This document shows, one piece after another, positions 19,720 to 28,169 of a DNA stretch of 64,000 nt. The notes beneath the pieces are model-generated. The model was not told where the DNA came from and made no database searches. It saw nothing but the letters and a program-made list of their open reading frames with translations. This DNA is from Anaerolineae bacterium (GTDB taxonomy: Bacteria > Chloroflexota > Anaerolineae > Aggregatilineales > Phototrophicaceae), in the NCBI GenBank assembly GCA_025055175.1, contig JANWYT010000002.1, forward strand, positions 296,958 to 360,957. The letters are read 5' to 3'. The position numbers and the translations under genes are program-made. Positions within the stretch are counted from its first letter, which is position 1, and each line of letters begins with the position of its first letter.

Positions 19720-21420
19720 TTAAGCTTCTCCAGGCTTGGGACGGCGGATCATTTTGTCCAGATCGGCGCCAGCAGGCACCATCGGATAGACAATCTCCTC
19801 TTTTTCGATGACGTATTCAATCAGCACAGGGCCAGGTTGACTGCGCGCAAAGGCCACCGATTCGGCCATCTGCTCGCGCGAGGTGACGCGCATGGCCGGA
19901 ATGCCATAAGCGTCTGCCAGCTTCACGAAGTCGGGGTTGACCATAGGGGTTGCCTGGTAGCGTTCTTCGTAGAACATCTCTTGCCACTGGCGCACCATGC
20001 CCAAATAGGCGTTGTTCAGCACGGCAATGTTGACTTTGATGTTCTCTTGTACAGCCGTTGCCAACTCACACAGCGTCATTTGGAAGCCACCATCGCCCAC
20101 AATAGCCCAGACTTCCTCATCAGGCCGAGCAAACTTAGCGCCAATGGCCGCCGGAAAGCCGAAGCCCATCGTCCCCAGGCCGCCGCTGGTGAGCATGGTC
20201 GCTGGGCGCTGGTGGGGATAATACTGGGCTTCCAGCATTTGATGTTGGCCGACATCAGTCACAGTGATCGCTTCGCCACCGGTGTACTTCCACAGATCAT
20301 TGATGACCTGTGCGCCGAGCAACTTGCCGCCGCTGTCGCGGTTCAGAATGTCGCGCTCGTTGCCGTCCTCTTGCCAATCGCGAATGCGCCCCATCCATTC
20401 GGGATGAGTCTTGGAAGGCACGCCAGGCAGTAGCTGGCTCAGCACTGTGCGCAAGTCTCCTGCCACACCAACGTCGACCTTCACGTTCTTGTTGATCTCC
20501 GAGGGATCAATGTCGATGTGAATCTTCTTGGAGTGGGGCGAATAGGTCTTGAGGTTGCCCGTCACGCGGTCATCGAAGCGCATACCCAACGCGATGAGCA
20601 AGTCGGCTTCTTGGATGGCGTGATTGCAAGCTGCTGCGCCGTGCATGCCCATCATGCCTATCGTCAGCGGATGATTCTCTGGCATAGCGCCCTTGCCCAG
20701 CAAGGTGAGAGTGACAGGAATTTGAGCGCGTTCAGCCAACTCGCGCAGCTCTTGGGTAGCACCGCTCATGATGATGCCGTGACCCGCCAGGATGACGGGC
20801 TTCTTGGCTTGGCGGATCAGCTCCAGCATGGCCTCAATGGAAGCTTCATCGGCCTGCTTCGGTGGATTGTAGCCAGGCAGACGTATCGGGCCTTCAGGAT
20901 AAATGAATTCGATCTTCTCGTTTTGAACGTCTTTGGGGATGTCCACCAAAACAGGGCCAGGTCGTCCTGTGCGAGCGATGTGGAAAGCTTCTTTGATGAC
21001 ATAGGCTAACTCGCGGATGTCAGTCACTAGGTAGTTGTGCTTGGTCACAGGGATGGTGACACCAGTCACATCGGTCTCCTGGAAGGCGTCTGACCCGATG
21101 GCTGCACGCGGCACTTGGCCTGTGATGGCCACGATAGGCGACGAGTCCATCATCGCGGTAGCTAAGCCTGTCACTAAGTTGGTCGCACCGGGGCCGCTGG
21201 TGGCGATGCACACGCCGACCCGTCCACTGGCGCGGGCGTAGCCGTCGGCCATGTGCGAGGCGCCTTGTTCATGGCGCACCAGTACATGGTGAATCTGGGG
21301 ATACTTGGTCATGGCATCGTAGACGGGCAAGATAGCCCCGCCTGGATACCCAAAGACCACATTGACTCCTTCGCGGAGTAAGCACTCCATCACAATTTCA
21401 GCACCGCTCAGCACAGGCAT
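19720..21420 (-). CDS. ilvB: acetolactate synthase catalytic (large) subunit
   Basis: TPP- and FAD-dependent enzyme (566 aa) making acetolactate from pyruvate or acetohydroxybutyrate with 2-oxobutyrate. It shows the catalytic Glu region VRHEQGASHMADGYARASG, SGPGATNLVTGLATA, the GDGGFQMTLCELATAV thiamine-diphosphate motif, and LNNAYLGMVRQWQ with the Trp associated with herbicide-sensitive plant-type enzymes. Start MPVLSGAEIVMECL at 21420 follows an AGGAGG site. Confidence 0.97.
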   Translation of the reverse strand: MPVLSGAEIVMECLLREGVNVVFGYPGGAILPVYDAMTKYPQIHHVLVRHEQGASHMADGYARASGRVGVCIATSGPGATNLVTGLATAMMDSSPIVAITGQVPRAAIGSDAFQETDVTGVTIPVTKHNYLVTDIRELAYVIKEAFHIARTGRPGPVLVDIPKDVQNEKIEFIYPEGPIRLPGYNPPKQADEASIEAMLELIRQAKKPVILAGHGIIMSGATQELRELAERAQIPVTLTLLGKGAMPENHPLTIGMMGMHGAAACNHAIQEADLLIALGMRFDDRVTGNLKTYSPHSKKIHIDIDPSEINKNVKVDVGVAGDLRTVLSQLLPGVPSKTHPEWMGRIRDWQEDGNERDILNRDSGGKLLGAQVINDLWKYTGGEAITVTDVGQHQMLEAQYYPHQRPATMLTSGGLGTMGFGFPAAIGAKFARPDEEVWAIVGDGGFQMTLCELATAVQENIKVNIAVLNNAYLGMVRQWQEMFYEERYQATPMVNPDFVKLADAYGIPAMRVTSREQMAESVAFARSQPGPVLIEYVIEKEEIVYPMVPAGADLDKMIRRPKPGEA

Positions 21421-21497
21421 AGATCATATCCTCCTCAGATGATCGAACATAGTTTGACAGGTCTATCAATAGCTGCGAGAGAAGCTATCGGTTTCTA

Positions 21498-22418
21498 TCA
21501 GGAGTTGACGTATGTCAGCCAACCGTACTTGTCTTCTTTCTGTCCGCTGGTGATGGCGAAGAATTCTTCTTGGATTTGTTTGGTGATCGGGCCGCGCCGT
21601 CCTTCACCAATTTGAATGCGATCAATGCTGCGGACAGGCGACACTTCGGCGGCTGTCCCTGTGAAGAAGATTTCATCGGCCATGTAGAGCATCTCGCGGC
21701 TGATCGACTCAAAATGCACCTGATAGCCCAAGTCGCGGGCAAGAGTCACGACGCTATCGCGGGTGATCCCCATCAGGATGCTCGACCAGTTGCCAGGCGT
21801 GACAATCCTACCGTCTTTGATGACGAAGATGTTCTCGCCAGAGCCTTCGCTGACGTAGCCGTTCACGTCCAGGGCAATACCTTCGATGAAGCCGTTGTCT
21901 TTGGCTTCCATGACGACCATCTGACTATTGACGTAGTTACCACCGGCTTTGACCAGAGCAGGGTGAGTATCAGGCGCCATGCGCCGCCAGGTGCTTATCT
22001 GCACATCCACGCCAAGTTCGATGGCTTCTTCGCCCAAGTAGCGACCCCATTCCATCGTTAAAATCATCACTTCGGTCTTGGTGCGTCCACGACCATCCAC
22101 GCCAAGCTGCCCCTCACCGCGAAAGATGATGGGACGGATGTAACAGGACTGATGTTTGTTGCAGCGGATAGTCTCCAGGACAGCGGCACTCAGGTCTTGT
22201 TGGGTGTAAGGGTGCTCGATCCGCATGATGCGCGCACCTTCGATGATGCGCTTCATGTGAGGTTCAAGGCGGAAGACGGCTGGGCCTTTGGGCGTTTCGT
22301 AGGCACGGATACCTTCAAAGACGCTCGATCCGTAGTGGAGCGCATGAGCGCTGACGTGAACCGTCGCGTCTTCCCACTTGACAAACTCGCCATTGCGCCA
22401 AATCCATTCTGCGGGCAT
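21498..22418 (-). CDS. ilvE: branched-chain amino acid aminotransferase (class IV)
   Basis: PLP enzyme (306 aa) that makes Val, Leu and Ile from their keto acids. The N-terminus IWRNGEFVKWEDATVHVSAH and HYGSSVFEGIRAYET are typical, with YIRPIIFRG, the KAGGNYVNSQMV segment carrying the PLP Lys, and GSGENIFVIKDG. I use ATG 22418 (AGAGAGGA upstream) rather than 22466, which lies inside the leader. It is the first structural gene of the operon. A 236-base attenuated leader separates it from the promoter. Confidence 0.96.
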   Translation of the reverse strand: MPAEWIWRNGEFVKWEDATVHVSAHALHYGSSVFEGIRAYETPKGPAVFRLEPHMKRIIEGARIMRIEHPYTQQDLSAAVLETIRCNKHQSCYIRPIIFRGEGQLGVDGRGRTKTEVMILTMEWGRYLGEEAIELGVDVQISTWRRMAPDTHPALVKAGGNYVNSQMVVMEAKDNGFIEGIALDVNGYVSEGSGENIFVIKDGRIVTPGNWSSILMGITRDSVVTLARDLGYQVHFESISREMLYMADEIFFTGTAAEVSPVRSIDRIQIGEGRRGPITKQIQEEFFAITSGQKEDKYGWLTYVNS

Positions 22419-22480
22419 GAAATCGATCCTCTCTGCGTATTTGACCCTGGGTTGAAGAAAAGCCAACTTAAGGACTTAGG

Positions 22481-22510
22481 AATGAAAAAAGCCTCCGCTT
22501 GGGGAGGCTT
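22481..22510 (-). terminator. ilv operon attenuator (intrinsic terminator)
   Basis: On the minus strand an 8-bp stem AAGCCTCC / GGAGGCTT (22503-22510 with 22489-22496) is followed by TTTTTT, about 60 bases before ilvE. The loop and descending bases contain CCCAAGC, complementary to GCTTGGG that lies just after the leader-peptide stop codon. Pairing of those two would destroy the terminator, the classic antiterminator arrangement. Confidence 0.85.
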
Positions 22511-22551
22511 CCATCTTAACTCATGGATGTGGTTCGGACGCCGCCCAAGCC

Positions 22552-22620
22552 TTATCTCTCGTGCTGGATAATGAGGACGAGTACGAGGCTGAGGATGGCA
22601 ATTTGCGCTTGACGTGACAT
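22552..22620 (-). CDS. branched-chain amino acid operon leader peptide
   Basis: A 22-codon reading frame beginning MSRQAQIAILS and ending LVLVLIIQHER before TAA. Eleven of the twelve residues 7-18 are Ile, Leu, Val or Ala (IAILSLVLVLII), the expected composition for sensing charged tRNAs of the pathway's end products. It starts about 33 bases downstream of the predicted transcription start. It ends immediately before GGCTTGGG, which can pair with the attenuator stem. A ribosome that stalls on the Ile/Leu/Val codons would leave that sequence free and allow read-through into ilvE. The ribosome site is weak (AGGCC). This small gene is not an ordinary protein gene; its translation is the signal. 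Confidence 0.85.
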   Translation of the reverse strand: MSRQAQIAILSLVLVLIIQHER

Positions 22621-22659
22621 GTTGTTAGGCCTGGCGCCCTCTAAACGAACCATGCTTAG

Positions 22660-22688
22660 AGCGTATCCAACTTCGTCGAATCTGTCAA
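22660..22688 (-). promoter_or_regulatory. promoter of the ilv-leu operon
   Basis: On the minus strand a perfect TTGACA (22683-22688), a 17-base spacer and TACGCT (22660-22665). Predicted start of transcription is near 22653, giving a leader of about 235 bases containing the leader peptide and attenuator. Confidence 0.75.
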
Positions 22689-22745
22689 CCCGTTGGCAGA
22701 GGCTGTGAGATGTTCATGTGAAATGCCGTCTATACCTTGTGTAGA

Positions 22746-24056
22746 TTACACAAAAATCGGGTTTACAGCCGATTGTTCAGCTACGCGCCGAATCCTAGCT
22801 CCAAGCTTCTCAAGCTGACGTTCGATCTGTTCGTGGCCACGATCGATCTGGTAGATATTCGACAGGGTCACTTGCCCATGAACGGCCAGGCTCGCTAGTA
22901 GCAGTGCTGCACCAGCGCGAATGCTCGCGCAGCGCACTTGAGATGGCCTAAGCCGAGGAACGCCATTGATGACGCACACATCGCTCTGGCTGATAAGAAT
23001 GTCTGCTCCCAGAGCAATCAGGCCATCGGCAAAATCGTAGCGATTTTCAAAAATACGCTCACGAATGTAGCTCTTGCCCTCAGCTATGGTGGACAAGGCT
23101 GAAATACAGGGCTGCAGATCAGTGGGGAAGCCAGGGTAGGGATGGGTAGTGATGTTGATAGGAGCGAGGCGTTCCGTTGGGGGACGCTGCACACGCATTT
23201 CATCAGCTTGAGCGTGAATAATGACGCCCATCTGCTCTAGTTTGGCGTTGACGAGGCGTAGGTGAGAGGGTTCAACACCACGAATGAGGACGTCACCCGC
23301 CGTGATGGCCGCGCTCATGGCCAAGAGGCCGATGACTAGGCGATCCGGAATAGGGGTATATTCGACGGCATGTAATCTCTTGACGCCTTCAATGAACAGC
23401 GTTGGCGTGCCTAGGCCCTGAATCTTCGCGCCCATACGGATCAGGAAATGTCCGAAGTCGACAACTTCAGGTTCTTGAGCAGCGTTTTCGATGATCGTCT
23501 GTCCCTCTGCCAGAGCTGCGCCCATCATGAGGTTCTCTGTTCCCGTATGGCTAGGCAAGTCTAGGTAGAGTAGCGCTCCCTGTAGTCGCGCTTGGCCCAA
23601 GTCAATGTGAGTTGTCCCTCGATCATCCGTCTCTACTTTGGCGCCCAGACGTGCGAAGCCACGATGATGAAAGTCGATCTTGCGCACGCCGATGTCGCAA
23701 CCACCGCTGCCAGGCAGCGTCACTGATCCTAGACGGGCCAGCAGAGGTGCTAAAAACAAAACAGAGCTGCGTATTTTCTGGCTGAGTTCGGCCGGTATGA
23801 TAGTGGTGTGCAGGTTGCTGGCGTCGATCGTCACTGTATGCTGCGCGCGATCATGTGTCACCTGAGCGCCGACGGCGCGCGCAATGTCTAGGGCAACCAT
23901 GACGTCAGCAATCTCTGGGACACCATGTAGAATGGTCAGCCCTTCAGGCGCGAGCAGGGCAGCTGCAATCATGGGCAAAACGGCATTTTTAGAACGTTGG
24001 ACAGTGACTTCGCCGCGCAGTGGGTAGCCACCCTCAACGATAAACGATTCAGACAT
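22746..24056 (-). CDS. murA: UDP-N-acetylglucosamine 1-carboxyvinyltransferase
   Basis: First committed step of peptidoglycan synthesis, transferring enolpyruvate to UDP-GlcNAc. The 436-residue EPSP-synthase-fold protein starts FIVEGGYPLRGEVTVQRSKN (the substrate-binding Lys-Asn pair). It has the active-site loop SGGCDIGVRK with C120 at the position of the fosfomycin-target Cys, and KLEQMGVIIH further on. It ends 58 bases before the ilv promoter region and is transcribed the same way. Its presence fits an organism with a peptidoglycan wall, as do the LCP and M23 genes. Confidence 0.96.
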   Translation of the reverse strand: MSESFIVEGGYPLRGEVTVQRSKNAVLPMIAAALLAPEGLTILHGVPEIADVMVALDIARAVGAQVTHDRAQHTVTIDASNLHTTIIPAELSQKIRSSVLFLAPLLARLGSVTLPGSGGCDIGVRKIDFHHRGFARLGAKVETDDRGTTHIDLGQARLQGALLYLDLPSHTGTENLMMGAALAEGQTIIENAAQEPEVVDFGHFLIRMGAKIQGLGTPTLFIEGVKRLHAVEYTPIPDRLVIGLLAMSAAITAGDVLIRGVEPSHLRLVNAKLEQMGVIIHAQADEMRVQRPPTERLAPINITTHPYPGFPTDLQPCISALSTIAEGKSYIRERIFENRYDFADGLIALGADILISQSDVCVINGVPRLRPSQVRCASIRAGAALLLASLAVHGQVTLSNIYQIDRGHEQIERQLEKLGARIRRVAEQSAVNPIFV

Positions 24057-24118
24057 GCGATGACTCCTCGTAGTAGCATGACAAGTTTGACTTAGTCATG
24101 CATAAAAAACAAGACCTC

Positions 24119-24147
24119 TTGCATTTTTGTGCCAAGCGTGATATCTT
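24119..24147 (+). promoter_or_regulatory. promoter for the SAM-riboswitch transcript
   Basis: TTGCAT (24119-24124), 17-base spacer, TATCTT (24142-24147). Transcription would start about 30 bases upstream of the riboswitch P1 stem. Confidence 0.6.
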
Positions 24148-24186
24148 ATTCCTTAGGCACTTTGACAAGCGCATATCTGAGCAAGA

Positions 24187-24292
24187 CCTTATCCAGAGCA
24201 GCCGAGGGACCGGCCCAATGACGCTGCGGCAACCCCCACCCTGGTAGTGGGAAGGTGCCAATTCCGGCAGAGATGCAAACTGGAAGATGAGG
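24187..24292 (+). ncRNA. SAM-I riboswitch (S-box) aptamer
   Basis: The sequence carries the S-box core: CCTTATC then AGAGC, the GAGGGACCGGCCCAATGA block, GCGGCAACC, a variable hairpin, GGTGCCAATTCC, and a closing GATGAGG. CCTTATC (24187-24193) and GATGAGG (24286-24292) form a 7-bp P1 stem. Ligand binding should stabilise P1 and favour the downstream terminators, turning off the PLP enzyme gene when SAM is plentiful. Confidence 0.93.
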
Positions 24293-24334
24293 CCTGCGAC
24301 CAATCTTGCCTTCGAGCGGATTGTGTTCTCGTGC

Positions 24335-24358
24335 AAGACGCGACCAACGTCTTTTTTT
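24335..24358 (+). terminator. first terminator of the S-box expression platform
   Basis: AAGACG (24335-24340) pairs with CGTCTT (24348-24353), followed by a T-run to 24358. An upstream TCTTGC (24304-24309) is complementary to GCAAGA (24333-24338) and could form a competing antiterminator. Confidence 0.65.
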
Positions 24359-24374
24359 GTGCCATAAGCTGAAT

Positions 24375-24416
24375 GCCTCAGCCTTCCAGGTAATCAGGAT
24401 AAGCTGAGGCGTTTTT
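24375..24416 (+). terminator. second terminator of the S-box expression platform
   Basis: GCCTCAGC (24375-24382) pairs with GCTGAGGC (24403-24410), then GTTTTT. It lies about 30 bases before the GTG start. Two terminators in series after one aptamer are uncommon. Confidence 0.75.
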
Positions 24417-24446
24417 CATTTGTTAGAGAGAAAAGGAGTGAGACTC

Positions 24447-25736
24447 GTGGCCAGCATTCACGACAACATCGAGCGTGCAATTGAAGAAGCAACTCGTCCT
24501 GCTCGTCAGGGCATGGGGACGAGGGCCGTGCATGGCGGCGTCAACCGTCAAAATCCCTACCACGCGCTGACAACGCCCCTCGTACAGACGGCAACCTACA
24601 CCTTCAAGAACACAGCCGATCTGTGCGCTTACATGGAGAGTCATCTGTGGGGTGGCGATGAAAATCGCGAGGAATATGGCCGCTACGGCAACCCTACCAT
24701 TGCAGCGGCCGAAGCTCGTCTGGCAGCATTGGAAGGCGCAGACGCAGCGGTGTTGTACTCCTCAGGCATGGCAGCCATCACGTCGCTGCTGCTCACTGTC
24801 CTCAAAAATGGGCAGCACATCGTCATGACGGATGATTGTTACCGCCGTACGCGTCAGTTCTGCCGTGTTTTCTTGGCCAAGTACGGCGTGGAGACTAGCG
24901 TTGTGCCAATGGGCGATTACGAAGCTCTGGAAGCCGCCATCATCCCCAACAAGACGCGCTTCATCATCAGCGAGACGCCAACCAACCCCTACCTGCGCGT
25001 AGCTGACCTTGCGCGCATTGCCGAAATTGGCCAGCGCCATCAGATTTTGACCATGATCGACAGCACTTTCGCCACGCCCATTAACTTGCGTCCTCTAGAA
25101 CATGGAATCGATTTCGTCGTCCACAGCGCCACAAAGTATTTGGGTGGACACAATGATGTCCTGGCTGGCGTGATTTGCGGCGAACGAGGCAAGATGGCCG
25201 CGCTGAAGGCTTCACGTGGGATGTTCGGCAACTTGCCAGACCCGCAGGCCGCTTGGCTGATTGAACGCGGCATTAAAACCTTGGGGGTGCGCGTGAGACA
25301 GCAAAACGAGACGGCTCTGGCAGTAGCGCGCTTTTTGGAACAACACCCCAAGATTGAGCGCGTTTGGTATCCTGGCTTGGAGTCGCACCCCGACCATGCA
25401 GCGGCAGTGCGCCAGATGAGCGGCTTCGGCGGTGTAGTGAGCTTCGAGATAGCGGGTGATCTGGACGATACCAGCTTGTTCATCGACCGCTGTCGTATTC
25501 CCTACATTGGGCCGAGCCTGGGCGGCGTGGAGAGCCTGATTGAGCAGCCTTCGCTGGTGAGCTACTACGAACTCAGCACGGCAGAGCGCCTGGCAATTGG
25601 TATCAAAGACAACTTGGTACGCTTCGCCGTCGGCATAGAAGACACTGAGGACATCCTCGCAGACCTAGAAAATGCCCTAGAGGGCGTTCCCAACCGACGC
25701 CTAGAGCGCGACTGGGAGAAGCGTTTCCGTCACTAA
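24447..25736 (+). CDS. cystathionine gamma-synthase / O-acylhomoserine sulfhydrylase family PLP enzyme
   Basis: Cys/Met-metabolism PLP-dependent enzyme (429 aa). It shows the cofactor-binding SGMAAITSLLLTVL, the YGRYGNPT segment, SETPTNPYLRV, IDSTFATP and the PLP Schiff-base Lys in HSATKYLGGHNDVLAG (about K230), with GGVESLIEQPS near the end. The SAM riboswitch upstream argues for a role in methionine/cysteine synthesis; cystathionine gamma-synthase, O-acylhomoserine sulfhydrylase and gamma-lyase cannot be told apart by eye. GTG 24447 is chosen because AAAGGAG is 8 bases upstream. Confidence 0.88.
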   Translation: MASIHDNIERAIEEATRPARQGMGTRAVHGGVNRQNPYHALTTPLVQTATYTFKNTADLCAYMESHLWGGDENREEYGRYGNPTIAAAEARLAALEGADAAVLYSSGMAAITSLLLTVLKNGQHIVMTDDCYRRTRQFCRVFLAKYGVETSVVPMGDYEALEAAIIPNKTRFIISETPTNPYLRVADLARIAEIGQRHQILTMIDSTFATPINLRPLEHGIDFVVHSATKYLGGHNDVLAGVICGERGKMAALKASRGMFGNLPDPQAAWLIERGIKTLGVRVRQQNETALAVARFLEQHPKIERVWYPGLESHPDHAAAVRQMSGFGGVVSFEIAGDLDDTSLFIDRCRIPYIGPSLGGVESLIEQPSLVSYYELSTAERLAIGIKDNLVRFAVGIEDTEDILADLENALEGVPNRRLERDWEKRFRH

Positions 25737-25751
25737 CCAAATCCTGCGGCT

Positions 25752-25775
25752 GGGGTGGTGCGCTTACCTCACCCC
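25752..25775. terminator. hairpin between convergent genes
   Basis: GGGGTG (25752-25757) pairs with CACCCC (25770-25775) in the 47-base gap between the PLP enzyme and thrC. No T-run, so termination strength is uncertain. Confidence 0.4.
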
Positions 25776-25783
25776 AAATCAGC

Positions 25784-27070
25784 TCAAACAGGCTCAGCCT
25801 GGCGCGTCAGGATGCGCGCGATGGAGGCGACGTCGTCAGCAGCGCTGTGGATGGGGTTAGGATAGGCTGGCGTGATGTTCTCTAGTGTGGCACTGTGATA
25901 ACCAATCGTAGCATCGGGGTCTTTGAGGACGTGGCCCGTCAGGATGCCGACGACGGTCTCATCGGGTTGGATGATACCCCGTTCCACCAGCTTGCGCGCC
26001 CCCGCCAACGAGCAAGCCGAGGCTGGCTCACAGCCGATGCCAGTCCGATCGATGAGCGCTTTGGCGTCCATGATCTGCTGATCGCTGACTTGCTCGACAA
26101 CGCCGTTCGTCCAGCGCAAGGCGCGCACTGCTTTCTTGTAGTTGACTGGATTGCCTATTTTGATGGCGGTGGCGATGGTCTCAGCCTTCTGAGCCTGAAA
26201 ATCCTGAAAGCCGCTGAGGTAGCTGTGATAGAGGGGGCTGGCGCCTTCAGCTTGGATAATGGCCAGACGCGGCATACGGTCAATCAAGCCGAGATCGTAG
26301 AGTTCCTTGAGGCCTTTGCCGAAGGCAGAACTATTGCCTAGATTGCCTCCAGGGCAGACAATCCAGTCGGGGACGCGCCAGCGAAGTTGCTGAAGCGTCT
26401 CGATCATGACCGTCTTCTGGCCTTCCAAGCGGAAGGGATTCACAGAATTCAGGACGTAGATATTCAACTTATCGCTGACTTCGCGCACCAGCGCCAGGTT
26501 GCGATCAAAGTCTCCATCGACGCGAATGCAGGTCGCGCCATAAGCGACGCCCTGAGCCAGCTTGCCGACAGCAATCTGCTTGTTTTGCAGGAAGATGATC
26601 CCCTCTAGATCAGCAAAAGCCGCATACGATGCCAGAGAAGCCGAGGTGTTGCCCGTCGATGCGCAGGCGACGCGCGTCATCCCCAAGACGCGGGCCTGGG
26701 TGACACCTCCAGTCATGCCTCGATCCTTAAACGATCCTGTCGGATTTTCACCTTCGTGCTTGAGGTAGAGGCTACGCACGCCCACCCACGCCGCCAAACG
26801 CGGCGTGTGATAGAGGTTGGTGTTGCCCTCTGGTCTGCTGACGATCAACGACGGATCAACATCGGGGTAGACCAACTCTTTATAGCGCCATACGCCACTG
26901 TTGTAAGGCGCTTCCAGGCTACCCAGACGCGAGTCGAACAATTCGCGGGTAGGAGACTGATCCCAGGCGTGGGTGACATCTAGCAGGCCACCACAACTTG
27001 TACATGTATAGATGAGGCGATCAACGGGGTAAGTTGCGCTGCAATCCATACATTGCAAGTAGCTGGCCAT
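25784..27070 (-). CDS. thrC: threonine synthase
   Basis: PLP enzyme (428 aa) converting O-phosphohomoserine to threonine. The N-terminus is a zinc-ribbon-like Cys set (C7, C10, C23, C26: QCMDC...CTSCGG). Then follow KHEGENPTGSFKDRGMT with the PLP Lys, CASTGNTSASLASYA and GGNLGNSSAFGKGLKEL. It is divergent from thrB, with 56 bases between the start codons, so the two terminal threonine genes probably share a control region. No thrA/homoserine dehydrogenase is in the window. Confidence 0.94.
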   Translation of the reverse strand: MASYLQCMDCSATYPVDRLIYTCTSCGGLLDVTHAWDQSPTRELFDSRLGSLEAPYNSGVWRYKELVYPDVDPSLIVSRPEGNTNLYHTPRLAAWVGVRSLYLKHEGENPTGSFKDRGMTGGVTQARVLGMTRVACASTGNTSASLASYAAFADLEGIIFLQNKQIAVGKLAQGVAYGATCIRVDGDFDRNLALVREVSDKLNIYVLNSVNPFRLEGQKTVMIETLQQLRWRVPDWIVCPGGNLGNSSAFGKGLKELYDLGLIDRMPRLAIIQAEGASPLYHSYLSGFQDFQAQKAETIATAIKIGNPVNYKKAVRALRWTNGVVEQVSDQQIMDAKALIDRTGIGCEPASACSLAGARKLVERGIIQPDETVVGILTGHVLKDPDATIGYHSATLENITPAYPNPIHSAADDVASIARILTRQAEPV

Positions 27071-27126
27071 TGGTGCTATCCTCAGCGGGCGACATTATCA
27101 TGACGAGCTAAGGATAGCGACTTTTT

Positions 27127-28071
27127 ATGCTGAAAACCAGAGCTGAGGCCTTTGCACCGGCCAGCATTGCTAATCTGGGGGTGGGCTTTGACATTCTCGG
27201 ATTAGCACTGGATGGGGCAGGTGATGTGGTGGAAGCAGAATGGCGTGATGACGGCCAAATTGTCATCGCTGAGATCAGGGGAGACGAGGGCAAGCTATCG
27301 CACGATCCGCAAAAAAACATCGTCGGTATTGCAGCGCAAGCGCTGCTAGGACAGCTCCACTCTAAACGCGGCGTGACCTTGCGGCTGAAGAAAGGCCTGC
27401 CCTTGTCCAGCGGTCTAGGAGGAAGCGCAGCCAGCGCAGTTGCAGCAGTGATGGCGGTCAATGGGTTGCTGGAGAAGCCGTTGGCGCGCGAGGATTTGCT
27501 AGCTGCCGCTCTGGAAGGCGAGGCAGCGGTCAGTGGCTACCACGCAGATAACGTCGCGCCGTCCTTGTTTGGCGGTATTATCCTCGCCAATGGGATCACG
27601 ATAGACAGGATTCATCGCTTGCCCGTGCCTAGTGATTTACATTTAGCCCTGGTGACGCCTAACGTAGAAGTACCAACAGCTCAAGCACGAGCAGTGCTAC
27701 CTTCGACTGTGCCGTTGAGACAGCTGGTACGCCAAACAGGAGCAGTAGCAGATTTAGTCGATGCAATTCATTGCGGTGATGTTGTCCGCATGGCCCGCGC
27801 GATGGAAGCCGATGAAGTCATTGAGCCAGCGCGCGCTCACCTCATGCCTTACATTGACGAAGTTCGTCACGAAGCTAAGCTCAACGGCGCGCTGGCGCTA
27901 GTGATTGGTGGAGCGGGGCCAACTTTGTGTGCAGTGTGTCAGCGCTGGGATATCGCAGAGAGCGTCGCTCTGGCCATGCGCCGCGTCTATGATCGGCATG
28001 GGCTGGCCTGCCAAATGCGCCACACTACTGTGTCGGCGCAGGGCGCACAGTTGCTGACAACCCATTTGTGA
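27127..28071 (+). CDS. thrB: homoserine kinase
   Basis: GHMP-family kinase (314 aa) that phosphorylates homoserine for ThrC. It has PASIANLGVGFDILGLALDG at the start, the ATP-binding GLPLSSGLGGSAASAVAAV motif and a C-terminal GALALVIGGAGPTLCAV segment (GHMP motif 3). Starts 56 bases from the divergent thrC. A promoter for the next gene begins within six bases of its stop codon, so it is probably monocistronic. Confidence 0.95.
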   Translation: MLKTRAEAFAPASIANLGVGFDILGLALDGAGDVVEAEWRDDGQIVIAEIRGDEGKLSHDPQKNIVGIAAQALLGQLHSKRGVTLRLKKGLPLSSGLGGSAASAVAAVMAVNGLLEKPLAREDLLAAALEGEAAVSGYHADNVAPSLFGGIILANGITIDRIHRLPVPSDLHLALVTPNVEVPTAQARAVLPSTVPLRQLVRQTGAVADLVDAIHCGDVVRMARAMEADEVIEPARAHLMPYIDEVRHEAKLNGALALVIGGAGPTLCAVCQRWDIAESVALAMRRVYDRHGLACQMRHTTVSAQGAQLLTTHL

Positions 28072-28076
28072 AGAAC

Positions 28077-28105
28077 TTGACAATCGCTTGACCCCTTCCT
28101 ATACT
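28077..28105 (+). promoter_or_regulatory. strong sigma70-type promoter for the aldehyde dehydrogenase
   Basis: Perfect TTGACA (28077-28082), 17-base spacer, TATACT (28100-28105). Expected leader is about 58 bases to the ATG at 28170. Confidence 0.8.
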
Positions 28106-28169
28106 TTCGCTATTGTAGCCTTGCGTGTAGCGCAAAGCAGACATTCTGCCTGAACGAAGAGAGCCTTTT

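Noticed and set aside
19573..20433. Open frame of 286 codons on the plus strand opposite ilvB/ilvN
   Set aside because: It is antisense to two highly conserved genes, shows no recognisable domain, and has a His/Arg-rich composition typical of shadow frames.
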